Both the position numbers and the translations under genes were made by a program. Positions 9,430-21,474 of a stretch of DNA of 64,000 bases are shown here, piece after piece (position 1 is the first letter of the stretch; the number at the start of each line of letters is the position of its first letter). The notes beneath the pieces were generated by a model, which saw only the letters and a program-made list of their open reading frames with translations, did not search any database and was not told where the DNA came from. Source of the DNA: Lineus longissimus (Eukaryota > Nemertea > Pilidiophora > Heteronemertea > Lineidae). The DNA is taken from assembly GCF_910592395.1 (NCBI RefSeq), contig NC_088323.1, forward strand, positions 15,239,501 through 15,303,500. The letters run 5' to 3'.

Positions 9430-10345
9430 CAACGTGAATCAAATGTTAACTCGGCCTTAAGCACCACGCGAACTAGCGATTATAGTTTCTGCAACCTGCA
9501 ACATATTCATGACAACATGACAAGGGACGGCAATTTTACAAATTGGCGACAGCACTCAAACCACAATCCTCAGTTGCCATATCTTTGTCGCAGGTCCCAG
9601 CAACTAAAGTCCCTTGTTTGCGGGGTGCTTTGGACACCTCGAAATTAATAGACGGGATAATACAAATCAGCAATGATATCATATACCACCAAGATATGCT
9701 TAGTTAAAGAGCTCTACGAACGGGCAGGCCATTTAAAACGCTGTGACACGCAATCATTATCACATGTGACAAAAATCACTTGTCTGCAGTGGTCATCGCA
9801 GGTGCCTGCAACAACAATCCATGATCACAGCGACCTGCAATAAATGTCACACGCACCAATGATCGGAGCGACCTACTATTAATATCAAATCCAGCCGTTA
9901 CAGTTTTAATAGTAGACAAGCAATTATTTTGTCGCAGACAGCAACAATTGCATGTCATGGCGATTTACATCGCTCCTCTGCAATGTGTTTAAGGAAATCT
10001 TGAATCATGAAAGTAGTGCGTATCACTGCAGTTGGCACCAATTACCACCACAAAGCAAACCTATCTCCACAATAAAAATTGGCGACAAATGCAACAAAAT
10101 GCAAATTCCACCAGCACAGGACGTCATTGTCAAAACACAATATGAGTGTCTGCTCTATGACTAGTGTGTTGCGCTGCTGTTCCAAGCTGGTGCCAACTAT
10201 GTCAATGCCGACTTCAATATTCGAAGACGCCACAACGAAAGCGAGGTAGTGGATTTCTTCCTTCTCCACAGGACTGAAATAGTGACGGGACAGGAAACAA
10301 AAGTGCCACACGAACAAGCGATTTTAGTCACCGCGACATGAGATG
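9430..10345. repeat. Degenerate copies of a 'CTTGTCTGCAG' repeat family
   Basis: The region is rich in related blocks such as AAAATCACTTGTCTGCAG, GTCGCAG and GCGACCTGCAATAAATGTCA in both orientations, also seen at 47.8, 49.9 and 61.9 kb. It probably holds two or more decayed, possibly nested, DNA elements. Boundaries cannot be set by eye. Confidence 0.5.
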
Positions 10346-11385
10346 GAGCAATGAAAATTGCTCTGTCAACTGTTGCAGGTCGTAGTGATTAAAATAACTT
10401 GTTTGCACAGCATTTGAACTAACATTTTAAATTCACCGCAATTTGTTTGAATCACCCTGTATTGTGTACTTAATTGAGTACAAAATCCACTCAAAATTGT
10501 CACACAAAGTTGACCAAATTACCGGGTGGCCCAAAAAAGTTCCCAGGATATTAGACCCATAGTGAAATCTATTTGGGTTTCATTATTTTGGACATACCCT
10601 GTAGACTAAGTTTCCTTTTACAAGTTGATATGTAACAAACAGGGGATTCCATCAAATTTACAGTGAATGAACTTTCCAAATAAGCTACCCCCTTAAAGTG
10701 AACTTTCACCAGAAATTAATATTGATTTAATAATCTGTCAATAAATTTTACCTGGGCTTGGGTATTTTCTGGCATCAAAAAAATATACCAGCATCAAAGG
10801 TCCATGAAACATCACTAAAAGAACCCTTAAATCCCCCCTAAGCTTCACATTTTCCAATTTCCACCAGTTTTGTAATCAAAAATGTAATTCAGTCCACAAT
10901 TTTTAGAAAGTGCAAATAATGAGTGCAAAAAAATGCTAGAGCATATCTCGCTGATGCCAGACTCCCAAACCACCTGCGTAAAACTTTGCTGACGTTTGAT
11001 TGGTTAATTGTTATGAAGTACCTGATTGGCTGTTCGGGAACGCGTTCGAATCGACCTTGTTACGGGAACACTCTACAACAACAATAATACAATGACATGT
11101 TGACAAAAATCAGAATCTGGTCCATCTTGGGGAAAATTATACATTTTATCGCGGTTATGCAATGCTAGGAATCTAAATTGTTAAGATGTTAGTCTAGTTT
11201 TGTGAAGTCTAAGTTCTGAAGCAAAGGAGATGAAAGGATTAAACTTCAATCTTTTAAATATCCTAAAATGAATGTTATTTCAAGAAAAAACTGCACAAGA
11301 AATTAAGATTTCAGTTTGAAAAGAGATTAACTTGGCAACAATGTCAGTCATGTAGATATGACCATTCAGATTGGGAGACAGCGTA
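10346..11385. other. Intronic sequence, mostly unique; one mariner-like end pair
   Basis: AT-rich. A short segment at about 10523-10604 begins ACCGGGTGGCCCAAAAAAGT and ends TTTTGGACATACCCTGTA, resembling the paired ends of a tiny mariner-like deletion derivative. Nothing else recognised. Confidence 0.4.
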
Positions 11386-11387
11386 CC

Positions 11388-12235
11388 AACTAGAAGAGGG
11401 AGAAAGATGGCGTGCCACCTAGTAGTGGAAGGAAAACAGCGCTCCACCTAGTAGTGGGAGGAAGACAGCGCGCCACCTAAAAGAGGGAGAAAGATGGCGT
11501 GCCACCTAGTAGTGGAAGGAAGACAGCGCCCCACCTAGTAGTGGGAGGAAGACAGCGCGCCACCTAAAAGAGGGAGAAAGATGGCGTGCCACCTAGTAGT
11601 GGAAGGAAAACAGCGCGCCACCTAGTAGTGGAAGGAAGACAGCGCGCCACCTAGTAGTGGAAGGAAGACAGCGCTCCACCTAGTAGTGGGAGGAAGACAG
11701 CGCCCCACCTAAGAGGGAGAAAGATGGCGTGCCACCTAGTAGTGGAAGGAAGACAGCGCCCCACCTAGTAGTGGAAGGAAGACAGCGCCCCACCTAATAG
11801 TGGAAGGAAGACAGCGCTCCACCTAGTAGTGGGAGGAAGACAGTGCGCCACCTAAAAGAGGGAGAAAGATGGCGTGCCACCTAGTAGTGGAAGGAAGACA
11901 GCGCTCCACCTAGTAGTGGGAGGAAGACAGTGCGCCACCTAGTAGTGGGAGGAAGACAGTGCGCCACCTAAAAGAGGGAGAAAGATGGCGTGCCACCTAG
12001 TAGTGGAAGGAAGACAGCGCCCCACCTAGTAGTGGAAGGAAGACAGCGCCCCACCTAAAAGAGGGAGAAAGATGGCGTGCCACCTAGTAGTGGAAGGAAG
12101 ACAGCGCCCCACCTAGTAGTGGAAGGAAGACAGCGCCCCACCTAGTAGTGGAAGGAAGACAGCGCTCCACCTAGTAGTGGAAGGAAGACAGCGCCCCACC
12201 TAGTAGTGGGAGGAAGACAACGCACCACATAGCAG
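11388..12235. repeat. 29-bp minisatellite, about 29 units, with higher-order structure
   Basis: Two unit types alternate: AGTAGTGGAAGGAAGACAGC plus GCCCCACCT, and AAAAGAGGGAGAAAGATGGC plus GTGCCACCT. The second type recurs every few units, giving a higher-order pattern. A degenerate tail with GTTTGAAACTTATTGA runs to about 12300. Confidence 0.9.
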
Positions 12236-12514
12236 AGGGTTTGAAACTTATTGAAAACAGCGCGCCACCTACTAGTGGGTTTGAAACTTATTGAAGTTTT
12301 GAGAAAAAGATTAATTACAAAAGGGCGTGTTGTGATGGCCGAACTTAGGTGATGACCCAATGGTGAGAAACGCCCAATAACTGAGGATTCAGTTTCAGTA
12401 GCAACCTTTCATTATTTCAGAAACGTGAAAGTTACATTGAGAGAAGAGACACACGAGATAAGATTGAGATCGAGTATTTCAGAAAGAATGTAGTATTTCA
12501 GGAAACAATAGATG

Positions 12515-12689
12515 AATAACCTCCCTTAGCAGACAGCTCTCTATTAAGGACAACCTCTGTATCAAGGACACTCGTTTTGATCCCAAATTGGGTCTTTTCA
12601 TTCAGTTTGAACTCTCTAATCAGGACACCTCTCTATTAAGGACAGCACTTGTCAGTCCCGAGGATGTCCTTGATAGAGAGGTTCTACTG
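12515..12689 (+). mobile_element. 178-bp-family MITE
   Basis: The left terminus is eroded (ATAACCTCCCTTAGCAGAC); the right end GAGGTTCTACTG is intact. Confidence 0.75.
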
Positions 12690-12957
12690 AATACATTGCA
12701 TGAATCTGGTTGAGTAGTCTTAATGGTAGTCATCATAGGAGAACATCATCAAAACCATGTCACTTTCACCATGAGCTATAAAACACATTCGATCCTAATC
12801 GTGGTCTCATTTCAAAGCACTCATTTACACAACAAACCATCAAAGGTTTTGAAAAGCTCGAAACCCTGTCTTTCTAAGCAAGTACAGTCCAAATCACAAC
12901 TGACATCCTGTAAATCGCGTCACTGACACTCTACCCAGTGCGTAGGTCTTCGAAATA

Positions 12958-13135
12958 CAGTGGAACCTCCCTTAGCGGACACCTCTCTAATAAGGACAAC
13001 CTCACTATTAAGGACACTTGGTTTGGTCCCAAATTGATTATTTCCATTCAATTTCACCTCTCTAATCAGGTCACCTCTTTATTAGGGACAGCACTTTTCA
13101 GTCCAGAGGGTGTCCTTAATAGAGAGGTTTTACTG
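12958..13135 (+). mobile_element. 178-bp-family MITE, full length
   Basis: Exactly 178 bp, with TA at 12956-12957 and 13136-13137. Confidence 0.88.
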
Positions 13136-13545
13136 TATATGCAAATCATAGTGAGATACGTCGTCACAGGTGCGTCAGTGAGGCACAACTCACGCTGGCG
13201 TTGCGCGTCACTGACGCGAAGCAGGACAGATGTCATTTGTGACTAGGACTGTAGGTAATCTCTCAGAGAACACACAGAAAGAACGATTACAGTGGACCTT
13301 TAAGAGATTATGCAGTAAGACAATGTACAGCTTGGCAGAGAACACAGTTATTAACCCACTCAGGCCTAACAACATGTCAAAAAGAACATGAGGAAATTTA
13401 TTACCAATAGGCAGCAGTGGTTAGCGCTCCAATACACAAAAGATTTCTAGTCCATGTCAATTTCATCTACAAAACGCTCTTTATTCAGCAGCAAGTATTT
13501 GCAATAAGGCTCCTCATTACACCGGAAAATAACAACCTTGCGACA

Positions 13546-13618
13546 ACAGGGTGTTCCGAAAAAACAGTTTTTCATTTGACCGAAAACTGTGAGTAGGTTT
13601 TTGGGACACCCTGTATAA
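13546..13618. mobile_element. Very short mariner-like palindrome
   Basis: Ends ACAGGGTGTTCCGAAAAAAC and TTTTTGGGACACCCTGTA face each other over about 70 bases, the end sequence typical of mariner-type elements. No coding capacity. Confidence 0.45.
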
Positions 13619-13619
13619 A

Positions 13620-15020
13620 TAGTAAATATTCAGTTAGGAGTTGGTAAATAGAGATTTGAGGTAAATCTTTCTGTCTGAGACTGAGGTTGTTGCCTCAGGA
13701 ATTCTGTTGACGTTTCAAAACACAACTTCAGTCGAAATTTTTGAACACGGTAGCGCTATTGAAAAGCCATGTTTTTCTAGACTTTTTGCAGGACTGTCGA
13801 CAGGGGTCACTACCGATCAAAATCCTAACTCCAGGTACAGCGCCCCTGTGAAAGAGGTATTTGGGTAATTTTATGTGGTTTTGTGAAATGTTGTTGAGCC
13901 ACGAAGGGTTAATATTGACATGAAGTGCAGACAGTACAAGGAGAGTGTGCAAACTGAAATCAGAAGTTATCACGCAGACATTTACAACCTGATTTCTATT
14001 TATAGTCTAGCTACAGTTCTAGTCAGAAGTAACTCTGCTTGTCACACACAAATTCATCATCGGTCAAATGAGTTTTTTCAAAACTTTCTTGTAGAGTGTA
14101 GTTTTTGCCATGGTGAGGATTTTAACAGACATGGTTCACCTGGGTCCCAAAAACAGTGCTGTGACAGTAGCTAAAGGGTTAAATTATGTGGGGACATCTC
14201 TAATTATGAAAGCAGCACTACTGGAACAGACTGGCAGGGGCCTACGACCGGGGTTTACCGGTAAACTCCTAAACCACCTACAGTCCCGACCCCTATTGTC
14301 TTTTTCATAAGTAAATGTCACTGTCCTTTTGGGTTTCTCTGCACAAACTACTGGGTCGATTTCATCAAAGTTGGGTTTTCTTAAACCTGATTTTGGGGCG
14401 GAAGGAGATTGGAAGAAAAAACAAACTTTGTAGAAATTCACCACATAGTTTTTGCACAGTGGCTCAAAACGACAGTGACATTTACTTTTGAAAAAGACTA
14501 TATATAAAATATCTGATAATCATAAAGCTCCCAGAAATCAATATGATAACAGCTTTTTTTGTTTTTAATCCAAAGACATATATACATTTCATTTATTGGT
14601 TTTTTCAACATGATGCAGAAATTTTCCGAACTGAACACATAAAATCATTCTTGCAATACCAAAGTGATATAACACAAAAGTTTTTTTGTGACACTCTTTA
14701 AATTTTTTAAACAAAATTAGAAGATTTTAGAGACTTTCTGTTTAGCAGAATAAAGGCGATTAAATTGTATTAACAAAGGAAATCAAAACTGTTAAAAACT
14801 TTGAATAAATCATTTACCGGTGTCTTTTTCTGTATAACGTTCTCCAGAGTCTGGATGCCAAAGAAAAAGGTGTTAAAGACAGATATTGACCTAGTTCCTT
14901 CCAATGCCTGAAGGTGTCAGTAGTGTTATGTCTAATAATATGACCTAATATGACACTCATGATGTCACCCTGTCACTCAATTTAAATTGGCGCGCCATGT
15001 CGCTGAGGTGATAGCTTGAT
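13620..15020. other. Intronic sequence with no recognised feature
   Basis: No repeats stand out by eye. Short frames on both strands lack recognisable similarity. Confidence 0.4.
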
Positions 15021-15023
15021 TTA

Positions 15024-15346
15024 AGCTGGAACCTCTCTATTAAGGACAACCTCTCTATTAAGGACAACCTCTCTATTAAGGACAACCTCTCTATTAAGGT
15101 CAACCTCTCTATTAAGGTCAACCTCTCTATTAAGGTCAACCTCTCTATTAAGGACAACCTCTCTTTTAAGGACAACCTCTCTATTAAGGACAACCTCTCT
15201 ATTAAGGACAATCTCTCTTCTAAGGACACTAGTTTTGGTCCCAAGGTGGTTGCTTCCCTTCGATTTGACCTCTCTAATCAGGACACCTCTCTATTACAGA
15301 CATCACCTGTCCGTCCCAAGGGTGTCCTTAATAGAGAGGTTCTACT
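15024..15346 (+). mobile_element. 178-bp-family MITE with ~13-fold internal 15-bp expansion
   Basis: The left half is replaced by about 13 head-to-tail copies of CCTCTCTATTAAGGACA-like 15-mers (some GGTCA), then the normal centre and right end GAGGTTCTACTG follow. The expansion makes an artificial 95-codon minus-strand frame of LSLIERLSLIER repeats. Confidence 0.85.
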
Positions 15347-15989
15347 GCATAGCAAAGAGTTGACATGGGGACACCATGAGTTGCAACATCAGAAATTTAA
15401 CCAATTTGACAAATTTTGTTCGAAACCGCCCTTATTCGAGGTGAAGATAAAAATTAGTATCGCGGTAGTTTAGTACGGAGAGTGCAAGACATTTACCCAT
15501 TACCAGTCGAGAAAGCCACCCCACGTCCAGAAATCTTGGTCAGTTATTATTTCAACGCTCACGTGCGACTGAATAGGTCATAGGACATGAAACTACCACA
15601 CTCGATTCTGACAGTTACGCTCAATTTAGTTTTCCTTGAGCACTGCACTTAACCACTTCACTACAGCATATCTTACGATGACATTTTCAGTGCTACCGTT
15701 GCCCAAAATACCGTTTTCACAGAGTCATGACCTTTGTACCGCACACTAGACCGGCATTTTGGCCCTTTGTAGCAAATTGGAACAATCATGGATGGCCATG
15801 TTTGCCAAACGAATGTGTCGAAAACTTGATTTCTGCCGGAAGAAAAATTCATCAAGGATATCGAAATCCAAAGATTTCCCAATTAATTCCTGTGCGAATT
15901 TGAACAAAAGATAAGAGACTGTTCACTAAAACACCGAGACAGGGTCTGCTTCACTTGAAATTTACCAAAGTCTGCCACAGAAGAATTCC

Positions 15990-16176
15990 CTTACCCATGA
16001 AACTCCACTGGAAAACCACTGGAATTCTTTTGGAATTCCATTGGAATCTTACTGGAATACCACTGGAACTTTACTGTAATACTATAAGTATTTTATTGGA
16101 ATACCGCTGGAATTTTACTGGAATACCATTAGAATTTTACTGGAATTCCATTGGTACTCCATTGGAATACCACTGG
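15990..16176. repeat. CCATTGGAA/CCACTGGAA minisatellite, block 1
   Basis: Degenerate array built from TTCCANTGGAA-type short palindromes spaced about 12 bases. Confidence 0.8.
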
Positions 16177-16752
16177 TAACAACAAAACGGAAGTAATGGT
16201 TTTAGGGGCGACAAAATATTTTTGAATTCTTCAATATCCTGACACCAAGGGACAGCACTCCTGCTCACAAAACACCGATGTGGTGGCCAAATTGTTACGA
16301 CCCGACCCTCTGGTCTTTCAGGTAAATTTCAAATGAAGCAAGGAAAGCAAGAGAAAAGAAGATCTCTGGCAAAATCTAGAAGTCACGGTGGTGACTTGGG
16401 TCAAAACTAATCAAAAATGTCTTAACATTTCATGAAGTAACATTCATAAGAATTTTCCTCGACTTTTTTGAACATTCACTATGCATTTGCAACGAATACA
16501 TTCCGATATGCATTCAATACGCAATCGACAAGTCACAAAACGGGCCTAAGGCGGCAGCAGGGTTGGAAATTACCAAGCAGATGTTGGAAACGGTAGCCAT
16601 GGTTGCATCAAACAATTGGCTGTTTCGCATCTCATCATTTCTACAGTCATAACAGTAGCAATAGCGGGCTGGAAAAATGACGAAATAACAAAGTGTTTTG
16701 GGCATAGTTTTGTAGGATAAGCACCATTTGAAAAATCCAAGTTTAAGTTTAA

Positions 16753-16850
16753 CAAACAGCTGTTATGTTTGTATCAAACAGCTGTTATGTTTGTATCAAA
16801 CAGCTGTTATGTTTGTATCAAACAGCTGTTATGTTTGTATCAAACAGCCG
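16753..16850. repeat. 22-bp tandem repeat, about 4.5 units, each with CAGCTG
   Basis: The unit is AACAGCTGTTATGTTTGTATC plus one base. CAGCTG occurs four times at 22-bp spacing and a fifth is mutated to CAGCCG. Confidence 0.88.
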
Positions 16851-16906
16851 AGAGAGTTGCCAAAGAAAAATGTCGTTGATGTCCAATGTGGTGTTATTTT
16901 GATCAG

Positions 16907-17180
16907 AACTTCACTGGAATACCATCGAAACTTTGTTGGAATAACATTGGAACTCCACAAGAATACCATTGGAACCCCACTGGAATAACATTGGAAGTCC
17001 AAAACAATACCATTGGAACGCCACTGGAAATTCCAAAGGAATTCCACTGGATTACCATTGGAACTCTACTGGATTACCATTGGAACTCCACTGGAACTCT
17101 ACTGGATTACCATTGGAACTCCACTGGAATACCATTGGAACTCTACTGGAATACCATTGGAACGCCACTGTCCATTGGAA
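16907..17180. repeat. CCATTGGAA/CCACTGGAA minisatellite, block 2
   Basis: Same motif family as 15990-16176, with units such as GGAATACCATTGGAACTCCA. It ends about 60 bases from the 5' splice site of the first PDZ exon (17242). Confidence 0.85.
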
Positions 17181-17241
17181 TTTTTGCCAGAGACCCCCCC
17201 ATATGCACCACTACCACCGGGATAGACCAAACGCCACCTAC

Positions 17242-17325
17242 CTTTACGTTGAAACCAAACCGGCCTTGGTCGTCTGGTTTCATTTTTATTGAGACGAGGC
17301 CTTCTTGGTAGGCGCTCCCATTTGG
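17242..17325 (-). CDS. PTPN4: PTPN4-like exon: start of PDZ domain
   Basis: This exon has 84 bases, 28 codons, phase 0 at both ends. The acceptor is CTCTTTCAG|CCA and the donor AAG|GTAGGT. The peptide begins PNGSAYQEGLVSIKMKP and ends DDQGRFGFNVK. The first PDZ beta strand (LVSIKM) and the carboxylate-binding loop (RFGFNVK, completed by GG in the next exon) are both visible and closely match PTPN4. The PDZ domain binds C-terminal peptides and in the vertebrate enzyme also influences phosphatase activity (family knowledge). The exon sits between an 8.9 kb and a 38.4 kb intron. Confidence 0.92.
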
Positions 17326-17409
17326 CTGAAAGAGACAAGAGAGGACATTTAGAGATGAAAGCAACAATCAACAAAAAATAATTAAACAACAACAAACAGT
17401 TTCTTTACG

Positions 17410-18540
17410 ACTTCCTCATTTGAGTTCCTGAAAAAAATATGATATGATAAATTTACAGTATTTTGGTGACCACGAAATTACAGTCTCAAAGATTATGACA
17501 TTTCCAATTCAAATTTCCAATTCTTAAATCCATGAGGCAAGTTTCCTGAATTTGAAGGCATAGAACACAAAAAAACACTGAAAATCTACTGAAGTACAAA
17601 AGAGAAAACCCCTGAAAATCCATTCAGAAGTTTTGAAAAGTCAACATCATCTAAAAACCTGAGAAATTCAAGACTTTTACCCCAAAACCAACCGCTAGTG
17701 TCTGATTGTACAATTCCTCAAACGGAACAAATTTGAAAAGTTTAAAGAGCTATGTATTCCTGAAACTTTCCCTAAGACACCAGAATTGAAATTTCACATG
17801 TTATATACATGTCTATTACACAGAAAGATGAGAAATTCAAGACTTTTACCCCAAAACCAAACCCAAGTATCTGATTTTACAATTCCTCAAATGGAACCAA
17901 TTTGAAAAGTTCCAAGATCTTCTCATTTCCGACACTTTCCACGAAACACCCGAAATGAAATTTTACATGTTGTAAATTTTCATCACACAGAAATATGAGA
18001 ATTTCAAGATTTCAACCCAAAAACCTTATCTGTTCATGCAGTTTCTGAACAAATTTGAAAAAGTACCAAGACCAGAACATTCCTGACACTTCCCCCAAGG
18101 ACACCAGTGACAAACTTTTACACTTTCTCCCACAGAAACCCTTCGAATGTTCGCTAACGTACCCGATGTATCCTTATGAGTAATCCTAGCTTATTAACCA
18201 TCCTTCCACCATGCTCCTTTCCGCTAGCTGTGCACATACATCCCAAGAAACACGCTAACTCACGTTCGCACTTAGTCTCAACGATACACATCCACTACGA
18301 GTCATTCATCGCAACCGATTAGCATCGCTAGTCGAGTATGAATGAACGCAGACTCATAACTATTGATCGAGCGTTGCCCGCGTAGCGCTAGCCAATCGGA
18401 TGAGAGTATGTTTGCGTGGGAGGAAGATGGATCGGTTTTTCTGCATTCTATATTTTACACCTTGGGTAATGATTTCTGCGTCTGATGTTCTACCTGTGCA
18501 GTTCACTAGGTTGATGTACACTAACCCTCCAAGGCCCGAG
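17410..18540. other. Intronic sequence with diffuse internal repetition
   Basis: Blocks such as CTGAGAAATTCAAGACTTTT and ACCCCAAAACCAA followed by TTGAAAAGTT recur at about 17660, 17830 and 18000, suggesting an old ~170-bp tandem triplication. The rest appears unique. Confidence 0.5.
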
Positions 18541-18800
18541 ATATACTATGGAATCCCCGTTAACAGACACCCCTCTTAACAGGACACCTTCTTGATAGAG
18601 ACACTGGTTTTAGTCATAAATGGGTTGTTCCTATCGAATTTGACCTCTGCAATCAAGACACCTCCATGATAAAGACAGTATTTTTCACAAGGGTGTCCTT
18701 AATAGAGAGGTTCTACTGATTACAGATCAACCCCTCTGTATTACGGACACCACAGCTCGGTACAGTGGGTGTCCTTAATAGAGAGGGGTTCTACTATATT
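18541..18800 (+). mobile_element. 178-bp-family MITE, degenerate, with duplicated right end
   Basis: Left end TACTATGGAATCCCCGTTAA. The right-end module GGTGTCCTTAATAGAGAGG occurs at about 18697 and again at about 18770. Confidence 0.65.
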
Positions 18801-20497
18801 CAGAAAATTTCATGGAAATTTCTTGGAAAGAGAACTCATGGTGAATATATATGGGTAGTCCAATGGGTGTCCTTAATAAAGGGATTCTTCTGCAGTCAGA
18901 AAGTTTCTTGGAAATTTATCATTCTTGAAAAAGAGAATTTATAGTTATTGCATCATAACACAGAGAAAACTGAAAAAACCCATATTTGGAAATAAGCATG
19001 ATTTGAGGAAATGGTATCAGACTAGCTCGAACTTTCTCGAACATTGTAGACTTATTCCTTACTTGGCAAACTTGCCACTTCTTGACGACACCTGGGGTGA
19101 ATGTTTACGCGTCTCCAGGAAAAGCATCACACTGAAAAACGCGTTACATTCGCGAACAGAGTGCAAAAACAAGGCTCTTTCACTGCTTAACAATACGTTA
19201 CACACTTTGCATTGGTTAAGACTGAACTCAATTTGTTCCAAATAAAAGAGAACCGGCAGCTTTGAAACTTTCTCGTAAAAGGGGATGTAAACTTTCTAGC
19301 ACTCCTGAGGGTGGGGTGACGTCCAAAATCCAGAAACATGGGCCTATAAAAATTTGATGTTTGAGCCTAACTCATTGTTTTCCCAGGGTTGCTTTTGCAC
19401 ATATAAACACCCCCCTCCCCCCCCCCCCCCCCTCCCCACACACACAAACCACTGTCAACGGACGCGAAAACATCCACACAACAATGTATAAATGTATTGT
19501 TTTTCTTGGGTTGCTACAGTATGTGACAAATGTCACAACAAGGAACATATTAAAGGACCAGTGGGATTATCAAGGCCACTTTAACCAAGCTGTCAAAGGC
19601 CCAGCCAATTGCACTGCACGAAAACAGTTACCATCATTGACTTGCCCAAAAAATGACAAATTCAAAACCTGACTGAATTATCAGGCTATCGCGATTCCAA
19701 TCCTGAGTGCACCCTACACACCGCGATAGTGTTTATGCATGTGCATTGGGTGCAGCTTGATTCATCCCCTGAACTTATTAACAGAATGGTGAGTAGGCCA
19801 CCTGACGTCATAACCCAGTGTGGGACAAATAAAAGGTAACGCCCCACTCCCATGACACCTCTTTCCATGCGTGGGGGGAGGGCGGCTCTCTTACCTTGGA
19901 CCATTTCTATGCAGCAAGCATTAAAATAATAGAAGCAGCAATATTTATTTGCCAACTACTGTCAATATATGAGTTGAAGGAGCAACTATCTTTACGGGAA
20001 ACTAGGTTTATATCACAGCTCTTTATATATGAAGAATGCCCCCATCTTACCACAATAAAAGGACTGTTAATACTCTCAAACTGTTATCACGAATTCAAAA
20101 AACTCAATCCCATTTTGGATGTTGCAAAGGGCCTGATGTCGATTTCCAAGACATTGTATTCATTCAGCATCTTTATTCAACATCCGTATCATCTATTTTC
20201 GTTGAATATGAAATCAACAACGGGGTATGAATGAAATCGACAGGGGCACCAGGGACTTTCTTAGAATGGCAACGAGAAATAGACAAGCAGAAGAAGATAA
20301 GATGACATAGCATCAATAAATAGTAAACATTGCTAACTCTACCATTGTGGAGATGGGGAAACCAACATGGAGTTGCCTTCAAAGAGATTTTGAGCAATGT
20401 CGTAGATAATGGCAGTTATCTTATCATAGCAGAGTGTGGCTGTGTCGTTACAGCATTAGATGAGTCAAGTTTTGATTGTATTTAAGGGTTTGATACC
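18801..20497. other. Intronic sequence; poly-C tract, otherwise nothing recognised
   Basis: Contains a pyrimidine tract of nearly pure C at about 19412-19436. Frames at 18925-19245 and 19896-20234 have no recognisable domains. Confidence 0.4.
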
Positions 20498-20995
20498 ATA
20501 CTGGGGTAAGGTAAGATTACCATACCGGGATAAGGTAAGAGTACCATACCGGGGTAAGGTAAGAGTACCATACCGGGTTAAGGTAAGATTACCATACCGG
20601 GGTAAGGTAAGATTACCATACCGGGGTAAGGTAAGGTTACCATACCGGGGTAAGGTAAGATTACCATACCGGGGTAAGGTAAGGTTACCATACCGGGGTA
20701 CGGTAAGGTTACCATACCGGGGTAAGGTAAGGTTACCATACCGGGGTAAGGTAAGATTACCATACCGGGGTAAGGTAAGATTACCATACCGGGGTAAGGT
20801 AAGGTTACCATACCGGGGTAAGGTAAGATTACCATACCGGGGTAAGGTAAGATTACCATACCGGGGTAAGGTAAGGTTACCATACCGGGGTACGGTAAGG
20901 TTACCATACCGGGGTAAGGTAAGATTACCATACCGGGGTAAGGTAAGATTACCATACTGGGGTAAGGCAAGATTACCATACTGGGGTAAGGTAAG
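20498..20995. repeat. 24-bp minisatellite, about 21 units (GGGGTAAGGTAAGATTACCA core)
   Basis: Very uniform units, period 24 (8 codons), so long open frames exist on both strands (up to 186 codons on plus). On the plus strand each unit has two overlapping 5'-splice-site-like GGTAAG motifs. The protein frames are pure repeat and unlikely to be genes. Confidence 0.93.
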
Positions 20996-21097
20996 ATGGT
21001 CCAATTATAGCCTCAGTTGACATCGATTGTTCGCCAGCTCTTATCAACACTAAAAGAGCTACAATTGTAATGGGGCTATAATTGGGCCACTTTACCT

Positions 21098-21245
21098 TAA
21101 TTGTTGATGTGGTGGTGTAGTGGCTTGTGTCTCTGACTAACGGTCAAGAGGTATCTGGTTCGATCCCCACTGTGTGTGAAACTCTGATCTCAGGATAAAT
21201 GCCAAAGAAATGCAGACAGCTGCTCGTAGCTGTTACAAAAAACTT
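21098..21245 (+). mobile_element. tRNA-derived SINE-like element
   Basis: A box TGGTGTAGTGG at 21113-21123 and B box GGTTCGATCCC at 21157-21167 in tRNA-like spacing, followed by a non-tRNA body ending near TGTTACAAAA. No flanking duplication identified. Confidence 0.6.
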
Positions 21246-21474
21246 TGAATTCTCAATCGGCCACCAATACCTGGAATGATAATCTTCACCCACACAAACC
21301 CTTTTTCCGTTCCTCGTTAACCGGCGTAATTTCTCGACATTTTCTAAAAATAGCGACGTTGTCGTCGTCTCATATGAGTAGAAAGCCCACTCGACGATTA
21401 AAACCTCATCTGCCGCAGATGTGTTAAAAAGTGGTAGAGACTTCAGTCAACTTTGTCTTGATGTTCTTCAGACC

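Noticed and set aside
14957-15244. 95-codon minus-strand LSLIER repeat protein
   Set aside because: Translation of the expanded MITE motif.
16886-17311. 141-codon plus-strand frame
   Set aside because: It is the CCATTGGAA minisatellite read through into the antisense of the real PDZ exon.
18925-19245. 106-codon plus-strand frame
   Set aside because: No homology recognised and a 60-codon frame also opens on the opposite strand.
20460-21020. 186-codon Lys/Arg-Pro-Tyr repeat protein
   Set aside because: Pure 24-bp minisatellite translation, open on both strands; no flanking exon signals.
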